Origin: Papaver somniferum
Lineage: Eukaryota; Streptophyta; Magnoliopsida; Ranunculales; Papaveraceae
NCBI RefSeq assembly: GCF_003573695.1
Contig: NC_039358.1
Coordinates: 97,526,117 to 97,590,116, forward strand
Direction: 5' to 3'
Length of the DNA stretch: 64,000 nucleotides
How positions within the stretch are numbered: the stretch's first letter is position 1; the number at the start of each line of letters is the position of its first letter. A model generated the notes under the pieces. It made no database searches. It was not told the origin of the DNA and saw only the letters and a program-made list of their open reading frames with translations. Made by a program: the position numbers and the translations under genes. Shown in pieces: positions 57,062-64,000 of the stretch.

Positions 57062-57462
57062 GATAGAAGAGATAAATTAAATGTTCATACCGAGGAGAAA
57101 TATTCATCTTTTCAAAAGGAATGAAGATAGAGAATAAATTTCCAAAAATACCCTTGACCAAAACCCTAACATAAGTTGGTTATCCCCAGAGGAAGTCTTA
57201 TATGAAGGATCCGTTCATGAGCAAGAACAGTTTTAGGCTAAAACAAACAGACACGAAACAACCCTAGACTCAAATATTTCATCACAACCCTCTTAAAAAT
57301 TATGATTCTTGTCTTAAGAGAGATAGACAAGAATCATCATAACAAAATTACATAATGTAATTGTTCCAATCCGATGCAGGACTTGGGGGTTTCTTACGAA
57401 GGGATGAAGTATTGGTTATTCCTTGTTTCTGTGTTGTCTTTAAGAAAAAAGAGTTACGCACA

Positions 57463-58985
57463 TCATTCTTTTCCCTTTTTAACACAATTTTGAATGCCTT
57501 GATTGTTGATTTTTGCAAACTGTGCAGAGCTTTGGAAATCTCTTTTCAAAAGAATGAGGGTTTTATATATAGGAGATTTCTTTTTCCTCTTCTGCAAACA
57601 TCGTTTAGCAGAGGATAACTGCTTTCGATCTTCAGTGCTAATATCTTTAAGATGATCTTGATCATTACACAAGGCGACCAACATACTTGGAAAGTTCTTG
57701 TGGTTTTCTATATCATTTTTTTCGTCAGGGTGACTTGAGAATGATATAGAGTCAGGAGAAGCTTGCTGATAATGTTTAAAAGACTCAATCGAAGGGGTCC
57801 GACATATCTTATAAGAATCAAAATTGCGATTGACAACCTTCAGTATTAAATTAAGCAGTTGACATTCCAGATCTTCAATCTTTTTAATCAAGGTTTCCTT
57901 TTCCAGTTGAAACACTTCTGGAGAAGTAAGATCGTTCATCACGGAATAATCAGGACTATTAGGAAGGCAAGTGTGATTATCAGCAAGGAGGTTAACAGAA
58001 CATTCATAGATTTCATCCTCAGGACAATAGTCAAGAGTATCCATCCATGCTTTAGTTAACTCATCAATCTCCGTATCAGGGTCTTTAGGAGTATCATGGA
58101 CACTTCTATAACACTTGAAACTAGTTTTGCTAACATAGTTTTTCTGAAATTTCTTATCCTTTTTATTGATTGAATGAGCTCTCTTTTGAGACTTTCTTTT
58201 AGTTTGTCTAAGAGCTTTCTGAAGCTGCTGTATAAACAGTGACAGAGTAAAATTAAAGCAATTCTCATCCCTTTCATTGATCAATTTAGGACGTCGAGAC
58301 CTTCTATCAGATGCAGCAACATGGTTGCTAAACAAGTGACGTTTATCTCTTTGTTTAAGTTCGAGATCGAAAATTTTAAGCTTTCCAATAAGAGTATTTC
58401 TGGAAAGTGTATCAAGGTTATTTCCATCAAGGATGACATACTTCTTAGAATCGTATCTAGATGGCAACGATCTGAGAATTTTCATCACAATGTCCTTTTC
58501 AGGAATAGTCTTACCCAATGCAAAAGATGCATGAACAATTTCAGACATTTTGTGATTAAACTCATCAAATGAATCTTCATCTGTCATACGAAGGTTTTCC
58601 CAATCGGAATTAAGGTTTTGAAGCCTAGCTTCCTTTTCACTGGTATTTCCTTCGAAAACGATTTCTAAGATATCCCAAGCATCTTTAGACCGGTACATGT
58701 AGCCACATGGTGCTGAAGATCTGGGGTAATGGCATGTATGGTGGCATTCAAACCGTCGGAGTTTTGCTTTGCAGCAAGTATCTCTGCAGCATTGTATGCA
58801 CCAATGTTCTTTGGAACGGTCGCATTCCATACTGCCACAACGCGAGCATCATATCCATTAACTACATAAACCCATGATTGAAAATCACGCGCTTGAAGAA
58901 AGGCACGCATAGCAATGTTCCACCACAAGTAATTTGAGTCATCGAAGACTGGTGGTACGTTTATAGAGATAGTACCTCTGTCCAT
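57463..58985 (-). pseudogene. Ty1/copia gag with a single frameshift
   Basis: Copia-type gag polyprotein (DUF4219 + UBN2/RVT-type gag). The start MDRGTISINVPPVFDDSNYL with WWNIAMRAFLQARDFQSW fits the N-terminal module. Near 58690 the frame changes by one base. The second frame carries SKDAWDILEIVFEGNTSEKE, then SDWENLRMTDEDSFDEFNHK and IVMKILRSLPSRYDSKKYVI, the UBN2 core. It runs open to 57463, giving ~505 codons in total. The tail is Lys/Ser-rich with a possible coiled coil (LEKETLIKKIEDLECQLLNL). A normal CCHC knuckle is not seen. Apart from that one frameshift the frame is remarkably intact. Confidence 0.85.
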
Positions 58986-59034
58986 ATCAGATCGCTACAA
59001 GCACAGACTTGTAAGGTCTTTAATGTGTTTGCCT

Positions 59035-59048
59035 GCTCTGATACCAAT
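59035..59048 (-). other. copia primer-binding site
   Basis: Minus strand TTGGTATCAGAGCA, directly after the 5' LTR end (CCGCATTTTCA), matches the initiator-Met tRNA primer site of plant copia elements. Confidence 0.85.
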
Positions 59049-61583
59049 TGAAAATGCGGGGGTCTAACAACCAAACCCAACAATTTGTTTGTAAATCTGA
59101 GAGGACTTACTCCAATACACTTTCTAGAGAATCAACTAGACAGTCATACTCAATCTAGAATAAAGTATATCAAAAAGTTTAATATCTCTAACTCTTAAAT
59201 CAATCCGCAATCAGAAAATAGAAATTTGCGAGCCCGATTGAATATAAGAGGAGTAACTTGAACGGTACCAAAGACCAATATTCAAGTGTCAATCAATGTA
59301 AAACAACAACCCAAGGTTGGATATTCTGATTGATTGATCTTAACGCACAACCTGTGATATTTCAATTATATAACAAAATATAATGCGGAAAATAAATAAC
59401 ACAGACACCAAAATTATGTTTACGAGAAAAACACAAATGCAGAAAAACCTCGGGACCTAGTCCAGATTGAACACCACACTGTATTAAGCCGCTACAAACA
59501 CTAGCCTACTACCAATTAACTTCGGACTGGATTGTAGTTGAACCCTAATCAATCTCACACTAATTCAAGGTAGAGTTGCGCTCCTTACGTCTCTGATCCC
59601 AGCAGGATATTACGCACTTGATTCCCTTAGCTGATCTCACCCACAACTAAGAGTTGCTACGACCCAAAGTCGAAGACTTGATAAACAAATCTGTCTCACA
59701 CAGAAAAATCTATAGGATTGAATAAATTTTTCTCCCACAGAAATACCCAAGAGTTTTTGTTCTGTCTTTTGATAAATCAAGGTGAACATGAACCAATTGA
59801 TAAACCAGACTTATATTCCCGAAGAACATCCTAGTACTATAAATTACCTCACAATAAACTTAATCGACTAGCGAAACAAGTTATTGTGGAATCACAAACG
59901 ATGAGACGAAGGTGTTTGTGATTACTTTTCTATATTACCTATCGGAGATATAAATCTCAAGCCAATTTTACAATTGCACTCAATCACGATAGAAACATCA
60001 AGATCAGGTCACGCAACTACAAAGAGAATAGTTGGGTCTGGCTTCACAATCCCAATGAAGTATTCAAGTCGTTAACCTACAGGGTCTCGAGAAGAAACCT
60101 AAGGTTAAAGGAGAATCGAATCTAGTTATGCAACTAGTAACACACAGGAGGTGTGGGGATTAGGTTTCCCAGTTGCTAGAGTTCTCCTTTATATAGTTTT
60201 CAAATTAGGGTTTGCAATCCAAGTTACCTTGGTAACAAAGCATTCAATAATCACCGTTAGATGAAAAACCTGATTCAACCAAGCTAATATCTTTCAACTG
60301 TTAGATCGAACTTAGCTTGTTACGCATAAATAAAATGTACCTCATTTAGGTTTATGTAACCGTAACCAAACATGTACACCATGTTGGTTCACAAATAGTT
60401 AACCGAGGTTAGCCATATGATTACTCTCATATCAACCTTATTCATCTTGACCATAACTAGTTCAAATGACTCAAATGAAACTAGTTAAAGAGTTGTTCAA
60501 TTGCTATATTCTCATGGATTTATACAAGAACATAATTGAAGCAAAATCGATTTGATTCACTCGGATCGATACGTGAACATTATAGCCACAGTCTGCAAAG
60601 ATTGAATTCCTTATTGATGAATGTTTTAGGTTCATGTACACCGATTTTGAAAAGTAAACACTTAAGTATGCGTACGGGTACGCGTACTTAAGCAACCGGA
60701 TTTGAGTTTGTTTTAGTTTTCAAACTCAGCATAAATTCACGGACGTGAACTTTCCGCCAGTATGCGTACGGGTACGCGTACTTTAGGTAACCAGATGAGT
60801 TTGGTTTTGGTTTTCAAACTCAGCAGAAATTCACGGACGTGAACTTCCGCCAGTATGCGTATGGGTACGCATACTTACCCAGTCTCCCACAACCTTTTTG
60901 TATACGTACAAGTATGCATACTTTAGGCTCCCGGTTTTGGACTTATACGCTAATGTGCGAACACACTATGCTTATATCCAAAGATGGTTACAAGATTCTA
61001 AACTCTTTATTTCAATCATTGAAACATTCTTCTATAATGACAATAGCCGTTTTCACACATTATTAGCATCAAAGCAATTTTCAAAATTTTGAAATAATCA
61101 TTATCAAAACATTCCAAGTCTTACACAAAATGATTGCATCACACAAACCACGTAAGATGTTACTCGGCAATTTTCTCATGATATAAGATGATCTTGGTCG
61201 AAGCGAAAGCTTACCAACACATATTTCGAGAAATATGTAAGTGAGATATACTCAGCTCGAAATATCAAATGTGTATAGAGAAAACTATATCGTAACACGA
61301 CTTATGTCTCAATATAGGAGATAGACTAGAAATATTCCAAGTGATATATGAGTTTAAGTCTCCACATACCTTTTGTCGATGAAGTTCCACAAGCTCTCCT
61401 TAGTAGTTCTTCGTCTTCAAGTGATAAGCGCCATGAAGTCTACGCTCAACCACACAAACTATGTCCTAGTCTGAGACATCTATAAATAGGCTAGAAATCA
61501 AGACTTAAAGTTTTGATCACTAACGTTGACAAACATGCTTGAGATAGCAGCGCATGCGAGTTCGACCGAGCAGTGCTCTAACA
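59049..61583 (-). repeat. copia 5' LTR (family A), 2535 bp
   Basis: TGTTAGAGCACTG...CCGCATTTTCA on the minus strand. TATA box TATATAAAG on minus at ~60187-60196. It contains a ~94-bp tandem repeat (60665-60890) upstream of the TATA box. It carries the empty target site of the nested Ty3 element at ~60157-60175. Confidence 0.92.
60665..60890. repeat. ~94-bp tandem repeat with GCGTACGGGTACGC palindromes
   Basis: Units begin AGTATGCGTACGGGTACGCG at 60665 and 60759, with a partial third at 60852. Each is followed by a TTCAAACTCAGC...AAATTCACGGACGTGAAC block that holds a second palindrome (TTCACGGACGTGAA). The position is U3-like. Confidence 0.85.
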
Positions 61584-62365
61584 AAACTATAAAGTGATGT
61601 CGATCTTATCAACTAGATAATCACAAGTCTATCAAAGATAAAAAATATCTAGTTGGGTCCCAGCCGATCAATATTTATGCACAAAATTCACAAGATACGA
61701 AAACTAATTAGATAATTTTGCTTCGTCTTCAAATCTTCAATTGTTTTCTTAAATAACATGCATAACACAAACTTAAATCCTCTTGTGATCAATCACACAC
61801 ATAACAGAGTTTATTAACAATGGATTATCACAAGATGTCTTTAGATCTAAAAATAGTTCTAAAGATCCCGTCGATACTTTAATTTAGTTTTAGTGACCCT
61901 TATGTCAGAAGAAAAGGCTCTCAAGAATAATCAAACTAGGTGCAATCAAAGTTTCAACAACCGTTAGTCAATCAAATCAATAATCGAAAACTAAAATAAC
62001 AATGCAATTATCTAGTTTCCCACCAACGATACTCGTAAAGCTTCTTGATCCCACGGAAGTCTTTAAACGAGCAGTCATAACAGATTTCGCCTAATTAGGG
62101 TACTTTCTTCTCCGAATAGACGGCTCCACCAGAAACAACACGAATGAAGTTTGCATGTCTCTTAGAGTAGTTTGCAAGATGTACAAACTTAGGTATCTAT
62201 AGACCAGGGTTATTTGGACAACAAGGAAATTCAAAAACCGAAAATATTCTCAAGATATGCAATAAAGTACCTAATTTCGGTTTTCCTATTTCCAATTAAT
62301 GTCAAACAATATTTCCAAAACTCTCATAGAATTTTTTTATTATTAATTTAGCACATTAACTAATA

Positions 62366-62736
62366 CTCCCTTCGTCCTAAATTAACAGTCCTAATTGACT
62401 TTGTCAAAATATCAAGGAAATCCTATAAAATGTCATGACTAACCCTTGACCGCCATATTTAATTTTATATTAATTGATACAAAGATATGGAATAAATGTT
62501 TTTATTTAAAAAATGAATGATGATAAATACAAAGACATTGAATAGATTTTTCATTATATATGGTGATAATATTTAAGATTTCTAATTAAGTTTATATTAA
62601 AAATGATTTTATGGTTATAAAAAATAAAGGGTATATTTGATAGTTTAAAGGAAAAATATGTCTATAAACATAGCGGACAGATAAAAAAAGACAGACCAAA
62701 GTGGAAATTAGGATGGATAAAAAAAGACAGAGGGAG
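62366..62736. mobile_element. Stowaway-like MITE
   Basis: Ends CTCCCTTCGTCC and (inverted) CTCCCTCTGTC, with TA duplicated on both sides (62364-62365, 62737-62738). 371 bp, AT-rich, no ORF: a Tc1/mariner-derived Stowaway element. Confidence 0.9.
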
Positions 62737-63033
62737 TAATCCTTTTCTAGAGTATATGCTTTAATTACTATTAATTAAAACTTATAAAATCGAAAATCAT
62801 AATTAAATGTTTTTCAAAATATTTCGGTTTGGGATCATCTTGAGCATCAAGGAATATCTTTGAACAATTAATGATAAGAGTTATGCACATGTTCAAATAA
62901 TGTCGACATCTCGAAGTTTCCTATCTTAGCAAATGCTAATTCCAAATTCACACACAACATAAAGAAATATGTGAATATTGGAAAATCGGTTTTTCTCTTG
63001 GGACCTTTTCTACTATGACTCCCAGACTAAGTT

Positions 63034-63265
63034 AAGATTGGTTATACCATGACTCCCAATATAGTTTATGACCGTTCTACCTTGCTTCCCAATACTGTCT
63101 AGTTAGGATCGGTTATACCATGTCACTAGATATAGGTTATGACCGGTTCTACCTTGTCTCATAATACTAGTTAGGATCGGTTATACTTTATCACACAATA
63201 TAGGTTATGAACGGTTCTACCTTGATTCTCAACATAAGTTTAGATCGGTTATACCTTGTCTCTTT
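63034..63265. repeat. ~69-bp tandem repeats in the family B LTR
   Basis: Alternating GATCGGTTATACC and ATGACCGGTTCTACCTTG blocks, about three to four units. The inverted relatives appear at 1-150 of the window. Confidence 0.8.
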
Positions 63266-63869
63266 GCATTGGTCATCCAAATAATCTTCAATGAAAAACC
63301 TTACCAACACACTTATTGATTTCCCTTTCGATTAAGAAACAGGTTCGTACATCTACTTTCTTAAACCAATGTAATAATACATAGTTTCATAAGACGAAAT
63401 CACACCTATATCCCACACATAACTATATACATAGATTATATTGATGTCGTATTTACGAAGTTCAAATGATAAGCGTTATACTTCGTAATTCAAAATAATT
63501 CTTTGATAGTTTGATCGTAATGCTTTGACCAAGTCTAATCACCAGAGTGTTATAAATATAGCTTTGCATGTTATGTTTTCAATATAAAGAGACTTGAAAG
63601 ATACGTTAGGAATGGAAACAAGTCAAGTTTGTATTACTAACCTCAAGTGGAAGAATGATGTCTTCGTTGTAGTCATTACTTATTCACATTCTTCATGTAT
63701 TCAGAGTAATACTTGCAATTCTCGACATTCATAGACTTTATATTCTAACCTAAACGAAGTTAACTCTAGTAATTAATCAAGCGACTCTAGATGAATTTTG
63801 ATACTAAAATGTGACAACCAAACTTGACATAACTACGCTTGGTGGGTTTAACCGAGCAATGCTCTAACA

Positions 63870-64000
63870 ATTTCCCCATTTGTCAATTTTAGTGACAAAA
63901 CTCTATTACATATGGAGATAAACGAATTACAAAATATCTCATTCTACATACACTTGATTCCAAGTTTCAGCAACACAATATCATGCACATATTAAAAAAA
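63870..64000 (-). other. polypurine tract and internal tail of the family B element
   Basis: Minus strand GTCACTAAAATTGACAAATG then GGGAAAT, directly before the LTR start, is the polypurine-tract context. The rest of this internal region lies beyond the window edge. Confidence 0.5.

Larger units (their letters stand above)
55263..57462 (-). other. copia interior downstream of gag, no pol
   Basis: About 2.2 kb between gag and the polypurine tract, where pol would lie in an autonomous element. It contains a short ORF (56822-57061), an imperfect 71-bp tandem duplication (56087-56225, units starting ACCACAAGA) and repeated ACAAAAGTT/TTCTATCTTC blocks (~56335-56460). No integrase, RT or RNase H motif was found on either strand. 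Confidence 0.6.
43959..61583 (-). mobile_element. gag-only Ty1/copia retrotransposon, minus, with nested Ty3 element
   Basis: Bounded by TGAAAATACGGGG (43959) and GTGCTCTAACA (61583) and flanked by a perfect 5-bp duplication AAACT (43954-43958, 61584-61588). Read on the minus strand: 5' LTR 59049-61583, primer site, gag (58985-57463), ~2.2 kb of non-coding or small-ORF sequence, polypurine tract, 3' LTR (55243-53952 plus 45075-43959, split by a Ty3 element). Its own length is ~8.75 kb with a 3.8-kb interior. No protease, integrase, RT or RNase H is visible, so it would need helper proteins. Confidence 0.9.
61589..63869 (-). repeat. family B LTR, 5' part (right of the nested copia)
   Basis: Minus-oriented LTR beginning TGTTAGAGCATTGCTCGG (ends at 63869 on plus), preceded on the minus strand by the tract AATGGGGAAAT. 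It is interrupted by a Stowaway MITE at 62366-62736 and continues across the copia insertion at 43314-43958, giving ~2.55 kb without the inserts. The window's first 868 bases are an inverted relative. Confidence 0.65.

Noticed and set aside
57859..58572. Plus-strand ORFs over the gag region
   Set aside because: Antisense shadows of the minus-strand copia gag.
60839..61092. ORFs repeated at 54661-54852
   Set aside because: Within copia LTR non-coding sequence, present in both LTRs because the LTR is duplicated.

Overview
The window is nuclear DNA of a flowering plant, very probably a eudicot. It holds two intact, heavily intronated, minus-strand genes (a MATE/DTX transporter and an organelle-targeted DNA gyrase A) with plant splice signals. 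The rest is mostly transposable elements, many nested in one another. Papaveraceae is only a hunch and the species cannot be assigned from sequence alone.

Left part (1-7.8 kb): an LTR fragment (family B, plus orientation), a fragment of a related copia LTR (family A, minus orientation), and a decayed plant L1-type LINE (about 1870-7770, plus). The LINE RNase H domain is split by an AT-rich insertion.

Gene island (8.2-25.4 kb): a complete 8-exon MATE transporter gene (8198-10860, 495 aa, one GC-AG intron). Next come an 805-bp MITE carrying eleven copies of a ~42-bp repeat, and a complete 27-exon GYRA gene (12825-25419, 943 aa). Both reading frames were assembled exon by exon and stay open throughout.

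Middle (25.5-34.6 kb): a Tourist-like MITE with a hAT deletion derivative inserted in it, a tRNA-derived SINE, LINE RNase H remnants around a CGGTT-rich repeat, and an unidentified minus-strand exon. After these lies a CACTA-like element (starts at 31572) carrying fragments of two host genes, ribosomal protein S25 and the ubiquitin-conjugating enzyme UBC2/RAD6. It has no normal right end. It is bracketed by two 177-bp direct copies of its left flank, which suggests a recombination or repair event.

Right part (34.6-64 kb): a stack of LTR retrotransposons. A plus-oriented copia-like copy (34.6-43.2 kb) is interrupted by a 2.2-kb solo LTR with a ~51-bp minisatellite. A minus-oriented, gag-only copia element (43959-61583, TSD AAACT) sits inside an older family-B LTR (43314-43958 and 61589-63869). 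Its 3' LTR is in turn split by a young plus-oriented, gag-only Ty3-type element (45076-53946, TSD GTTTC). That element has almost identical 2.5-kb LTRs and reiterated primer-binding-site units at its right end. No pol domain is visible in either element, so both look non-autonomous.

No rRNA gene, genuine tRNA gene, CRISPR array or prokaryotic element was seen. Exon boundaries and target-site duplications were read by eye; element ages and family names are inference.
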